DNA of 56,939 bases from an uncultured Collinsella sp. GTDB taxonomy: Bacteria > Actinomycetota > Coriobacteriia > Coriobacteriales > Coriobacteriaceae. This document shows positions 34,202 to 42,668 of this stretch, piece after piece; within the stretch, counting starts at the first letter, position 1; the number at the start of each line of letters is the position of its first letter. The notes beneath the pieces are model-generated. The model did not search any database. It worked only from the letters and a program-made list of their open reading frames with translations, and was not told the origin of the DNA. The translations under genes were made by a program, and so were the position numbers. The stretch spans positions 1 to 56,939 of the forward strand of contig UROC01000004.1 of assembly GCA_900549345.1 (NCBI GenBank). Direction: 5' to 3'.

Positions 34202-34825
34202 CTACCTGATGAAGTTGGTCCTAGCGCGATCGGCCTGGGGGGCTTCGATGCCGGCGGCCTTTCCCGCCTCGATGCAACGTAGGAGCCAGGCCATGTTTTT
34301 GCCGATGTTTCGCATGGTGGCAAGGCCTTCGGCGTCCTGGGCGGCCTCGCCCGGCATGGCGCCAAAGACGTTGTTCCAGTAGGTGGATGCCACCACGGGC
34401 ATCTGGTTGATGGTGAAGTATTTGTTGAGCACATCGAAGGTGGTCGACGTGCCACCGCGACGGGCAACGGCGACAGCGGCGCCCGGCTTGTGCGCAAAGG
34501 CCTTGCTGCCAGCATAGAATGCACGGTCGAGGGCAGAGAGGATGCGTCCGCTGGGATGCGCGTAGTAGACGGGCGAACCAAAGACAAAGCCGTCTGCCTG
34601 CTCGGCAGCGGCAATCAGCTCGTTGACCATATCGTCGTCAAAGGTGCAGCGGCAATCGAGCTTGCCGCACTGGCCGCACCCGATGCAATCGCGAATAGGC
34701 TTGGCGCCCAGCTGAAACACCTGCGTCTCAATGCCCTCTGCGTTGAGCTGCTCGGCAATCTCGGCGAGTGCGCGGTCGGTGTTGCCGTTTGCCTTGGGGC
34801 TGCCATTGACCAAAAGAACCTTCAT
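34202..34825 (-). CDS. Iron-sulfur flavoprotein / flavodoxin-fold reductase
   Basis: 207 residues. N-terminal VNGSPKANGNTDRAL binds FMN phosphate; CIGCGQCGKLDCRC has the compact cysteine spacing of iron-sulfur flavoproteins, followed by FDDDM; GSPVYYAHPSGRI is the flavin loop. Such proteins in anaerobes move electrons or reduce quinones, O2 or H2O2. The ATG at 34825 has GAGGGAG upstream. It is 17 nt before the ArsC-like gene on the same strand, so the two are co-transcribed and may share a redox role. Confidence 0.85.
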   Translation of the reverse strand: MKVLLVNGSPKANGNTDRALAEIAEQLNAEGIETQVFQLGAKPIRDCIGCGQCGKLDCRCTFDDDMVNELIAAAEQADGFVFGSPVYYAHPSGRILSALDRAFYAGSKAFAHKPGAAVAVARRGGTSTTFDVLNKYFTINQMPVVASTYWNNVFGAMPGEAAQDAEGLATMRNIGKNMAWLLRCIEAGKAAGIEAPQADRARTNFIR

Positions 34826-34956
34826 CACAAACTCCCTCTGCTGTCGGTGACTTCTGCGGAGGATTATCGCACGAGCGGGCAGATGGCGTGGGGCGCGATT
34901 CCAGCGACCGCCCATCATGCGCCCCGTCTCGATCGGTAGCTTCATCCGAGTGTTTC

Positions 34957-34980
34957 TCGGGGCCGGGAAGCCGGCCCCGA
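34957..34980. repeat. GC-rich 10-bp hairpin next to the IS30 fragment
   Basis: TCGGGGCCGG, GAAG tetraloop, CCGGCCCCGA. It is 12 nt upstream of the transposase-like fragment and may be an end or leader relic of the element. Confidence 0.6.
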
Positions 34981-34992
34981 GGGCCAACGGCG

Positions 34993-35106
34993 GGCTCGCT
35001 CACCAGGTACGAGAGGGACACGGTCCAGAGTATGTTGGAGCTCGGGGCCTCATGCAAGCCGATTGTGAGGAGTCTGGGCAGGTCGCCTTCGATGGCGAAC
35101 TCTGAG
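34993..35106 (+). mobile_element. IS30-family transposase N-terminal remnant
   Basis: One reading frame gives SLTRYERDTVQSMLELGA then CKPIVRSLGRSPSMANSEV. This matches the helix-turn-helix of IS30 transposases (LTxxER..I..LL..G.S...IA..LGRSPSTISREI), with losses at key positions (IAR to IVR, STISRE to SMANSE). The rest of the transposase is absent, and the frame then meets AT-rich unrelated DNA, so this is a decayed fragment. Confidence 0.65.
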
Positions 35107-35229
35107 GTCTTAGAAGGCGGGCTGCTGCGGCGGCTATGGTTTATACTAAGGCGGTTGCTATCGAGTAATTCATACTTGGTTTGATTCGATTGTGAATGCG
35201 TAACTAGGATGGAAAGCAAAGGAAACTCT

Positions 35230-35550
35230 ATGGAAACAGAGGATGCTGTTTGCTTGATGACTTCGATTGCCTTGATTGTCCTTTCAATCCAATACCGAAG
35301 AGGAAGATGGCTCTGCTCAATTGCTGGATATGATGTCACAAAAAGGGAGAGCGAGATTGATATACGCCCCTACGCAAAGCTGATTTCTTCTGTGACGTTA
35401 TGGATGGGGCTGCTGTTTTTCTTGTGGGCGGTAGAGGGCTGGGTACGCGATTGGAATACCAGCGTTTTTGAAGTTTTGGTTCTACTTCTGTTCAGCTTGG
35501 CCTCTTTGTCGTTCGTGCGGCTCGTTAGGTTTGTGTTTATGAGGCGATAG
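35230..35550 (+). CDS. Small AT-rich membrane protein, function unknown
   Basis: 106 residues from an ATG eight bases after AAAGGA. Three hydrophobic stretches (about residues 6-22, 55-72 and 82-102) flank a polar segment SIAGYDVTKRESEIDIRPYAK. The GY..TKxE segment followed by a helix resembles the DUF3784 type of small membrane proteins, but the likeness is weak. Codon use is much AT-richer than every neighbour, so it was probably acquired with the IS30 fragment. No homologue is sure by eye. Confidence 0.55.
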   Translation: METEDAVCLMTSIALIVLSIQYRRGRWLCSIAGYDVTKRESEIDIRPYAKLISSVTLWMGLLFFLWAVEGWVRDWNTSVFEVLVLLLFSLASLSFVRLVRFVFMRR

Positions 35551-35835
35551 CCAGCGGAAGTGGCTGGACGACAAAATGGACCAATGCAGCCAATTGTCAA
35601 TAGAATTTGATAGGCTTGGCTTAACAGATTTACTCGAGGGCATATCCGTGGCGGGGGATAGGTTCTATCTTGTTGAGCACTTATTTGCATCAGGCAAAGT
35701 AAACCAAGAGTATCGAAACGGTGCCCCCGGGCCCGCTAGGGACTGCGGGGGGGCGTTCGGCTAACTGCGGGTACGGCCTATTTGCCCAATGTGTTCGCCC
35801 GAGATCGGAAATTAACCATCATGCGCCCCATAACG
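35551..35835. other. AT-rich tail of the acquired segment, no gene called
   Basis: A 62-codon + frame (35576-35764) exists but lacks a ribosome binding site and any known pattern. GC returns at about 35720 with CCCCCGGGCCCGCTAGGGACTGCGGGGGGG-type sequence (written in short form here: a run of C's and a run of G's able to pair), a possible element end. Together with 34957-35106 it marks the edges of an insertion between the flavoprotein and c-di-GMP genes. Confidence 0.4.
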
Positions 35836-36639
35836 CTAGTCCAGCTTGGTGCCCGGTACCTGTGGCGCCTCTTTAATCAGCGCATTAAGTTCGTTCAAAA
35901 TGGAAACGGGCTGTCGGTCGACGGCGTCCAGATGAAGCGTCGCCACGCGAAGGGGCGGCTGATATTCAAATGAGCCGAGGAGCACGGGCGATCCCAAGAA
36001 CCGTTCGATTTCGTCTGCAACCGCGTCGGTCTCTTCGGGATCAAGCTCGTCAAAGAGCGCCACGAACATCGGTCCGGTCGAGCGGAACAGACGACCCTTG
36101 CCGCGCGAGCAATCCATGAGGCAGGCGGCGCTTTCTGCCAAAACGCGGTCGCCTGCATCAAAGCCAAAGCGGGCATTGACCTTGGCGATTTCGTCGATTT
36201 TAATGGCGATCAAGCCCGCGTTTCGTGCCACGCGACGCATCTCGCCAATGGCGTTGACCAGGGCGTGGATATCGCCCAGACCGGTCACGGAATCGGTCGT
36301 ATCTGCCAAGCTTCGGTTGGTGACAATGCCCACATACATGTTGGGCTCGGTATCGGTGCCGTCCAGGCGGTAACCTGTGCAGTCGCAAAGCGCGTATTTT
36401 CCGGCGGTATTCATGACGCGATACTGCATGCAGTGGAAGTGCCACGTGCCGTTTACCACCATATCGAGCTCGGCACGTACGTTGTCGCGGTCCTCGGGGT
36501 GAACACGGGCAAGCCATATATCGAGCGAGTTGTAGGGATGCTGGGAGGGTAGGTCAAAATCGCGCACGGCATTAACCGACCATTGCGATTCGCCGGTGTC
36601 GAGGTTAATGATGAACGGATAGCGTGTCTCGGAGCTCAT
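35836..36639 (-). CDS. PAS-degenerate GGDEF protein
   Basis: 267 residues. N-terminal PAS-like domain (FIINLDTGESQWS ... WLARVHPEDRDN ... MQYRVMNTAGKYALCDCTGYRLDG) and a C-terminal GGDEF-fold domain in which the signature is STGPMF, so no cyclase activity is expected. The start ATG overlaps the stop of the upstream GGDEF gene (ATGA); an in-frame ATG at 36657 lies inside that gene. The two domains match residues of about 205-400 of the 37444 protein segment by segment. It may sense a ligand through PAS and bind GTP or c-di-GMP. Confidence 0.82.
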   Translation of the reverse strand: MSSETRYPFIINLDTGESQWSVNAVRDFDLPSQHPYNSLDIWLARVHPEDRDNVRAELDMVVNGTWHFHCMQYRVMNTAGKYALCDCTGYRLDGTDTEPNMYVGIVTNRSLADTTDSVTGLGDIHALVNAIGEMRRVARNAGLIAIKIDEIAKVNARFGFDAGDRVLAESAACLMDCSRGKGRLFRSTGPMFVALFDELDPEETDAVADEIERFLGSPVLLGSFEYQPPLRVATLHLDAVDRQPVSILNELNALIKEAPQVPGTKLD

Positions 36640-37367
36640 GGAGATCGCTTGGAACACTCGGTCGTTGCAGGGGGGGGTTGTTCGGTGACCGGGCGTTGCG
36701 GCGCATCGCCTTCTTCCGGTTGTTGCACACGGTACATGAGCTTGTAGCGATACATTTTGCGGTCGGCGTCCTTTGTCATCTGGCGACGCGTATCGCCTGC
36801 AAGCGGGTCGACGCGCGAGCAGCCAAAGCTAAAGCTGGCGATCATGGGCGCCTTGTCGCCTGATGTTGCCTCGATAAGATTGGCACGCGTCCGCTCCAGG
36901 CGCTGCTCGAGTTCGGCTTCGTCTGTCGTGGGGGATATAAGTACAAATTCGTCTCCACCGATACGGAACAGCAACTCATCGTGCTCCATTGTCTCGGTGA
37001 GTGCGCGGCAGATGCTCAGGATGTAGCGATTGCCCTCGGTGTGGCCAAACTTATCGTTGCAATGCTTAAGGCGGTCGATATCGATATAGGCACAGGTGAA
37101 GGGGGTGCCTTTGCGCCAGAGCTGATCGACATGGCGGTCGAGTCCGCCACGGTTGCCAAGATTGGTGAGCGAGTCGATATAGGCGCCGCGCTCAAGCAGC
37201 TCGCGTTCTTGCTGCAGGATGGCAAATGTCTTCTGTAGCTGCTCGCCGATGGCGCACAGCTCCGGGGGCAGCGCGGCAACATCGAGCTCGGCGGTTGAGG
37301 TCCCGTTCGCAAGTCGCTGAAGATGAGCGATGATTGATTGCTCGCCCAGGCGATACGACTCGTTCAT
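36636..37367 (-). CDS. GGDEF diguanylate cyclase
   Basis: 243 residues. A single GGDEF domain with intact RIGGDEF (GGDEF at 137-141), DSLTNLGNRGGLDRH start and AYIDIDRLKHCNDKFGHTEGN metal/nucleotide segment; no RxxD inhibitory site where expected (sequence EHDE). It should make c-di-GMP from two GTP as a homodimer. The N-terminal 60 residues form an amphipathic helix. ATG at 37367 has AAGGAGG upstream. Its proline/glutamine-rich C-terminus runs over a long G/C tract at 36667-36675. It is translationally coupled to the PAS protein gene. Confidence 0.9.
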   Translation of the reverse strand: MNESYRLGEQSIIAHLQRLANGTSTAELDVAALPPELCAIGEQLQKTFAILQQERELLERGAYIDSLTNLGNRGGLDRHVDQLWRKGTPFTCAYIDIDRLKHCNDKFGHTEGNRYILSICRALTETMEHDELLFRIGGDEFVLISPTTDEAELEQRLERTRANLIEATSGDKAPMIASFSFGCSRVDPLAGDTRRQMTKDADRKMYRYKLMYRVQQPEEGDAPQRPVTEQPPPATTECSKRSP

Positions 37368-37443
37368 GATGGATTGCCTCCTTGGATGGAACAATGGTTT
37401 GTATCTTACTCCCAATTCGGTTTAGATTGGGGTATTAGTTAGC

Positions 37444-40209
37444 TCATGGGAACAAGCGCTCCCTCGACGGTGGCGTTTGCGCACGAGCGTATTGGTTGCT
37501 GTCGCCACCATCGAGCAATGCCTCAAAACCCTCCGCCTGCATGGGACGGTAGTAGAGGAAGCCCTGAGCGTAGCGGGCGCCCATTTGGCGTAGCATGTCT
37601 GCCTGCTCATTTGTCTCGATGCCTTCGATCACAACGGGCAGATGGAGCGACTGTGCCATCTCGAGCATTGATGAAATGATTTGCACACTACGGCCTTGAT
37701 CGCCGTCGACGGGCACAAACGTGCGGTCGAGCTTGATGACGTCGACGTTGACGTTCTTGAGCATCGCGAGCGTGGACTGGCCGGTGCCAAAATCGTCCAT
37801 GTAGGTCGAGAAGCCGCGGTTGTGCAGGTCGGCCGTCAGCTTATCCACAGCTTCGGACTCTCCCGTATAAGCCGTCTCGGTGATCTCGATGCGCATGAGC
37901 TCGGGCGGCAGATTGTATTGGTCGGCGAGTGCCCCCATATGCTCGGCAACGTCGCAGGCAAGGATATCCACGCGCGACACGTTGAGCGAGATCGGAACCA
38001 CGCGAAGCCCTCGATCGATGCGCCCGCGCAGCCACGAGGCAACGCCCTGCCAAACGTATTTGTCGAGCGTCACCACAAAACCGCTTTCCTCGAGAGCGGG
38101 GATAAAGGTGACGGGTGAAATGAGGGAGCCGTCCTTGTCAATCCAGCGCGTGAGCGCTTCGGCGCCAGTGATCTCGCCGGTTTCCATGTCGACCTGGGGC
38201 TGCAGGTAGTAGGTAATGCGGCCGTTTGAGAGCGCATACTGGAATTCGGTCAGCGTGCGGTGGAACGAGATTTCGCGCTCGTACTCCTCGGGGCGGAAAA
38301 TGGCAATGCGCTCCTTAAAGTCGTTTTTTGCACGCCGATTGGTAAACATGGCCTTGGCCTGCGCATCGATGGTGATTTCCTCGTTGGAGTCGATGGGGTA
38401 GACGCCCATGGACGGCCAGAAACCCACGCCGTCATCATGCTTGGCCACGGCCTGGCGAATGCGGCTATAGATCTGATGGACGGTGTCGTGTTCAAAGGGG
38501 ATGAGTACGCAAAAATCGTCTTGGCCCCAGTACCCTGCGACGCCCATGGCGGCATTCTCGATGTCCTTGAGAACCGTGCCCACATCGGCGAGTACGCGGT
38601 CGCCCTCGGCCTGTCCGTGCCATTCGTTGAACAGTCGCATGTGCCCCATATCGACGGTGGCGATACACCAGGCGCCGTTGCGCCTTGTCTCGAGAAATTC
38701 GTTGGCGCGGCGCATAAACTCGCTGGGTCGATAGAGACCCGTGAGCGGATCGATGCGTTCGGCGATGGCGCTTTTGCGCTCCACCTCGGGTATGGGGAGG
38801 CTGTCGTTGGGAACAAGCCCGCCGGCCGTGCGAATGCGACGGTCGAGTTCGCCTAAAACGGCGGCCGTTTGATTGGTCAGGTGCTCGTAAAAGGCCGGAA
38901 CGACAAGACAGACGGGGGTAATAGTGTCGCCCGCGATTCGAACGGGAGCGAAAACGGCCTCTTTGAGATGTTGGATCAGTTGCTCGAATGCTTCGTGATC
39001 CAAATTGTTGCTAAGCACGACGAACTGGGCGTTGCGTGAACGGAAGACGCGACTCCTGCCGCGAGTAATCGACAGCATGCGGCCTGCGTATTCGGCGAGC
39101 ATGTTGTCGACGGCCTCGGCCCCGTAGAGCTCGTTGAGCTTTGCCGTGCCGCGAACACGCACTGCTATAAGCCCCGTCTCGCAACGGTCGCGACGGCAGG
39201 CATCGATAGCGTTGATCAGCGTGCGCTGCGTTCCGAGACCCGTGGCGGCGTCGACGGTCTCGGCAAGCGAGTGGTTGACGAGCTCGCCGACATAGAGCGA
39301 GGGGACATTTCCGTCGCCGTCGATACGAAACCCGCGAGCACGGCCGAGGATGTAATCGCCGGCGGCATTGCGCACGCGGTACTGCATGACGTGACGATGT
39401 TTGGAGCCGTCATAGATTTGGTCGATGTCGTTGGTATAGGCCTCAAGGTCATCGGGATGGACACGCGTTTTCCAATAATCGTGACAGTTGTCTATATGCT
39501 CCGAAGGAAGACCAAGATCGCGCAAGGCGCCTTGTGACCAAAGGGTTCGATGTTTGTCCAAGTTCTCGATAAAGAAATAACGGCCTTCGTTGAGCATCGA
39601 AAGGGCGTCGAAAATTCGATCGCTTATTTCGAAGTCGTCGGTGTGGGCTTGTGCGATATTGCGTCGATCAAGGTGCACGGCATGACGTAGCTTGTAGTCG
39701 TACATGCGATGGTCGGCATCGTTCGTCAAGCGATTGGGGGCTTCGCCCAGGGCGGGGTCGGCGTGTGCCACTCCGTAGCTAAACGAGTGAGGCATCTCGG
39801 CATCGTTGTTTTTGAGCAGGACCGTTCGGCAGCGTTCCAGACGTTCGGCGAGGTCGTCCTCGGTTGCAATCGTAGACAGGATGGCAAACTCGTCGCCTCC
39901 CAGACGAAACGCCGCTTCGTCCACCTCCATATACAGCTTGAGATAGAGGCTTACCTGCAAAATATAGCGGTTGCCCTCGTCATGGCCAAAGACGTCGTTG
40001 CAGTGCTTGAGATTGTCGATATCGATGTACGCCATGGTAACGGGGGTGTCCTGCTCCCAGAGCTCCTCGAGGGAACGGGCAAAGCCGCCGCGGTTGCCAA
40101 GCCCGGTAAGCTGGTCGGTAAAGGCGGTCCTGACCAGATCCTCCTGACGCTTGAGAAGGTCGCGGACGGTCTTTTCGAGCGTTTCAGTGTAATTGCTGGG
40201 GGTATCCAT
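37444..40209 (-). CDS. GGDEF-PAS-GGDEF*-GGDEF*-EAL c-di-GMP signalling protein
   Basis: 921 residues. Active-type GGDEF (104-108, FRLGGDEF), PAS (about 205-310), degenerate GGDEF (390s, SRNAQF), a third degenerate GGDEF (561-566, WGQDDF) and a C-terminal EAL domain with a full catalytic set: EALTRW (684), NVSR (743), EITET (775), DDFGTG (805), KLDRTF (826), IEGIET (861). It is expected to degrade c-di-GMP to pGpG, with regulation by its other domains. No TM helices, so cytoplasmic. Start at 40209 preferred over 40266 by protein-likeness. It is separated from the downstream GGDEF gene by 76 nt. Confidence 0.92.
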   Translation of the reverse strand: MDTPSNYTETLEKTVRDLLKRQEDLVRTAFTDQLTGLGNRGGFARSLEELWEQDTPVTMAYIDIDNLKHCNDVFGHDEGNRYILQVSLYLKLYMEVDEAAFRLGGDEFAILSTIATEDDLAERLERCRTVLLKNNDAEMPHSFSYGVAHADPALGEAPNRLTNDADHRMYDYKLRHAVHLDRRNIAQAHTDDFEISDRIFDALSMLNEGRYFFIENLDKHRTLWSQGALRDLGLPSEHIDNCHDYWKTRVHPDDLEAYTNDIDQIYDGSKHRHVMQYRVRNAAGDYILGRARGFRIDGDGNVPSLYVGELVNHSLAETVDAATGLGTQRTLINAIDACRRDRCETGLIAVRVRGTAKLNELYGAEAVDNMLAEYAGRMLSITRGRSRVFRSRNAQFVVLSNNLDHEAFEQLIQHLKEAVFAPVRIAGDTITPVCLVVPAFYEHLTNQTAAVLGELDRRIRTAGGLVPNDSLPIPEVERKSAIAERIDPLTGLYRPSEFMRRANEFLETRRNGAWCIATVDMGHMRLFNEWHGQAEGDRVLADVGTVLKDIENAAMGVAGYWGQDDFCVLIPFEHDTVHQIYSRIRQAVAKHDDGVGFWPSMGVYPIDSNEEITIDAQAKAMFTNRRAKNDFKERIAIFRPEEYEREISFHRTLTEFQYALSNGRITYYLQPQVDMETGEITGAEALTRWIDKDGSLISPVTFIPALEESGFVVTLDKYVWQGVASWLRGRIDRGLRVVPISLNVSRVDILACDVAEHMGALADQYNLPPELMRIEITETAYTGESEAVDKLTADLHNRGFSTYMDDFGTGQSTLAMLKNVNVDVIKLDRTFVPVDGDQGRSVQIISSMLEMAQSLHLPVVIEGIETNEQADMLRQMGARYAQGFLYYRPMQAEGFEALLDGGDSNQYARAQTPPSRERLFP

Positions 40210-40538
40210 GCTGTAGGCGGCTTTCTGGGGTCGGGGCGGATTGCGTCGGGCGAGCTCGTTGTGCACACGCGTTGTTGCTCAACGCCTCGCGTGTTTCCAA
40301 GCCCCCGCCTTGCTGCGTCGTTGGGTTTATTTGTCGGCTGACGTTCGTTGCTGATAACTACTGAGTAGTATAAACAAGTGTATGGAATTATGCAGGGGTG
40401 CCCATGTTGCGGGCGGCCATTATTCGCCATTATTCGCCAAACGGTAACGCGACGATGTTCGATGAAAATGCGACTGAGGCGATATATGTTGACGGGTATA
40501 CTTGTTTCGTTTTAAAACGCAGGAACGGAGATGGTCGC

Positions 40539-41408
40539 ATGGCACAGCCAGATACGACGCCCACGGTGGGGCTTGCGCTCGAGGGAGGCGGCTACCGCGG
40601 TATGTATACGGCGGGCGTGCTCGACGTATGGATGGAGCACGGCTTAACCTGCGACCATATGGTGGGTGTCTCGGCGGGCGCGGCGTTTGGCTACAACTTT
40701 AAATCGCGCCAGATCGGCCGCGCCATTCGCTACAACAAGGCCTATTGCGCCGACAAGCGCTATGCGAGCGTGACGAGCTGGTTGCGAACCGGCGATATGT
40801 TCAATGCCGAGTTTGCCTATCATGAGGTACCCATCGAGCGCGATCCCATCGATCTGGAGGCATATCGCGCCTGCCCCATGCGGTTTACGTGCGTATGTAC
40901 CGATCTTAAGACGGGGCAGGCCGTCTACCATGACCTGCCTTACGGTGATGAGCATGATATCGAGTGGATCCGGGCGTCGTCGGCGATTCCCGTGGCAACA
41001 CGACCCGTTGCCATTGAGGGGCACAAGTACCTGGATGGCGGCGTTGCCGATTCCATTCCCAGCGCATGGCTGTTTGCGCAGGGCTATGACCGCAACGTGG
41101 TGGTGCTGACGCAGCCGGCGGGCTTTGTAAAGCAGCCCAATAGCGTGATGCCTATGCTGCGTCGCGTGTATCGTCACTATCCGGAGTTTGTTGCGGCGCT
41201 TAAGCACCGGCACGAGGTATATAACGCCACGCTCGACGACCTGGCGCGTCGCGAGGCCGCTGGCGAGATCTTTGTGGTGCGGCCGAGCGAATCGGTGAAG
41301 GTGCCGTCGCTGTGCCGCGAGCCCGAGGAACTCGAACGCATCTATCAGATCGGCCGTCGCGATGCGGAGGCGACGTTGCCCGCGCTGGAAGCGTATCTGG
41401 CGGGGTAA
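40539..41408 (+). CDS. Patatin-like phospholipase
   Basis: 289 residues. Oxyanion GGGYRG (16-21), nucleophile elbow GVSAG with Ser45, and DGG with Asp166 give the Ser-Asp dyad of patatins (RssA/YlbK-like cytoplasmic members). The C-terminal tail (VPSLCREPEELERIYQIGRRDAEATL) is typical of the bacterial clade. The ATG follows CGGAGA; upstream in-frame ATGs are not supported. A short direct repeat ATTATTCGCC occurs twice at 40420-40439, before the gene. It is divergent from the c-di-GMP gene. Substrate lipid unknown. Confidence 0.87.
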   Translation: MAQPDTTPTVGLALEGGGYRGMYTAGVLDVWMEHGLTCDHMVGVSAGAAFGYNFKSRQIGRAIRYNKAYCADKRYASVTSWLRTGDMFNAEFAYHEVPIERDPIDLEAYRACPMRFTCVCTDLKTGQAVYHDLPYGDEHDIEWIRASSAIPVATRPVAIEGHKYLDGGVADSIPSAWLFAQGYDRNVVVLTQPAGFVKQPNSVMPMLRRVYRHYPEFVAALKHRHEVYNATLDDLARREAAGEIFVVRPSESVKVPSLCREPEELERIYQIGRRDAEATLPALEAYLAG

Positions 41409-41417
41409 GGGCTGCTA

Positions 41418-41588
41418 CGGAAAGCGCATCCCGGAATATGCGCTCAGACTGGGATGCGGTTTCCGCGAGGGGGCGGTCGCGGAAACCGCATCCCAAAATT
41501 TGCGCTTGGAATGGGATGCGTTTTCCGCTGGCCCTCTATATGGAAAGCGCATCCCAGAATGGACGTCCAAACTGGGATGCGCTTTCCG
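41418..41588. repeat. Three tandem hairpins at 61-62-nt period
   Basis: Units at 41418-41465, 41479-41528 and 41542-41587. Arms are GGAAA[GC]CGCATCCC and GGGATGCG[GTC]TTTCC; the third pairs perfectly over 16 bp (GGAAAGCGCATCCCAG), and the first two have one mismatch each. The third loop contains its own palindrome TGGACGTCCA. It lies between the patatin stop and the 3' end of thiE, which converge. Confidence 0.88.
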
Positions 41589-41631
41589 CTGTCGAAGGTA
41601 TGAGGCTGCGGAGCAGCTGCTCGGCATAGGC

Positions 41632-42327
41632 CTATGCCTGCTGCCAGGTGTCGACGAGTTCCTTGGCAGCGGCGTAGGGGTCGTCGGCACTGCAGACGGC
41701 GCTCACCACAAAGAAGCCGTCGACGCCGGTGGCCTTGAGCTGCGGCAGGTCGGCCATCTTTACGCCGCCGCCCACCACGATGGGCACGGGGCTTGCCGCG
41801 TGGAGTGCGGCCAGGTCCTCAAAGCTTTTGGTGATGATAGAGCCATCGGCCGCGCGTCCGCAGTCGCGCTTGGTCTCGGTCTCGTGGAGCGGGCCGATGC
41901 CAAGGTAGTCGACCAAACTCATGTCGGCGGTCTTGACGTACTCGAGCATCTCCTCGCAACGGGCCGAAAGGCCCACGATGGCATCGGGGCCCAAAAGTTT
42001 GCGGCAGACCTCGACGGGAATATCGCTCTGGCCCACGTGCACGCCGTCGACAGCAATGCCCTGCTCGCGCGCGGCGAGTACGCAGTCCAGGCGGTCGTCG
42101 ATCAGCAAAGCGACCTGACCGGTCTTGCCAGCCTGTGCGATTGCCTGCGCGGCGCCGCCGGTCAGCGCGATGATCTCGCGGGCGCTTGCCACCTTGGAGC
42201 GCACCTGGATGCAGGTAAAGCCGGCATCGAGTGCCTGGGCCACCACATCGCCCACGGGGCGCCCGAGCGTGTTTTCGGGGCCGAGTACCAGATAGGCCGA
42301 GATATCAAGGTTGTCGCGGATGCTCAT
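41632..42327 (-). CDS. thiE: Thiamine phosphate synthase
   Basis: 231 residues. Joins HET-P and HMP-PP to thiamine phosphate. The TIM-barrel motifs are DDRLDCVLAAREQGIAVDGVHVGQSD (pyrophosphate loop), GIGPLHETETK, and PIVVGGGVK near the C-terminus. Last gene of the TPP-controlled operon thiM - MTH1187 - thiE; its ATG overlaps the stop of the previous gene. thiD is not in the window, so HMP phosphorylation must be done elsewhere. Confidence 0.94.
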   Translation of the reverse strand: MSIRDNLDISAYLVLGPENTLGRPVGDVVAQALDAGFTCIQVRSKVASAREIIALTGGAAQAIAQAGKTGQVALLIDDRLDCVLAAREQGIAVDGVHVGQSDIPVEVCRKLLGPDAIVGLSARCEEMLEYVKTADMSLVDYLGIGPLHETETKRDCGRAADGSIITKSFEDLAALHAASPVPIVVGGGVKMADLPQLKATGVDGFFVVSAVCSADDPYAAAKELVDTWQQA

Positions 42328-42665
42328 CGTGCTTCCTCCTGCTTTTTGATCTGTGCTTCCATGCGCTCGAGTTTGCCGGTCATGGTGTCGGTAAATCCGG
42401 GTCGAATATCGGCTTTGAGCACGACTTCGGTGCGGATGCCCTTGCTCGCCAACACAAAGGTCGCGTCGCGCACGACCTGCATGACCTCGTCCCAGTCGCC
42501 CTCGATCTCGGTGAACATCGAGGTGGTGCGGTTGGGAAGGCCGCTCTCGCGAATGACACGCACGACCTCGGCGACCTCGGCGGACAGCTCATCGCCGGTA
42601 CCGCATGGGGCGATGGCCACGGCGACGAGTGTGTTCATGCCGGCATCGGTTGCGGGCTCGGACAT
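42324..42665 (-). CDS. MTH1187 family thiamine-binding protein
   Basis: 113 residues, MTH1187/YkoF-type ferredoxin-like fold (UPF0045). VAVAIAPCGTGDELSAEVAEVVRVIRESGLP, the EIEGDWDEVMQVVRDA strand-helix, and GIRTEVVLKADIRPG are the family landmarks. Homologues bind thiamine or HMP. GAGGAGG before the ATG overlaps the end of thiM. It is placed between thiM and thiE, under the TPP riboswitch, which supports a thiamine-related role such as salvage or carrying of precursors. Start could also be the ATG nine codons in. Confidence 0.88.
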   Translation of the reverse strand: MSEPATDAGMNTLVAVAIAPCGTGDELSAEVAEVVRVIRESGLPNRTTSMFTEIEGDWDEVMQVVRDATFVLASKGIRTEVVLKADIRPGFTDTMTGKLERMEAQIKKQEEAR

Positions 42666-42668
42666 GGC

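Noticed and set aside
35576..35764. 62-codon plus-strand ORF in the AT-rich segment
   Set aside because: No ribosome binding site, no recognisable pattern and it runs into the GC-rich border.
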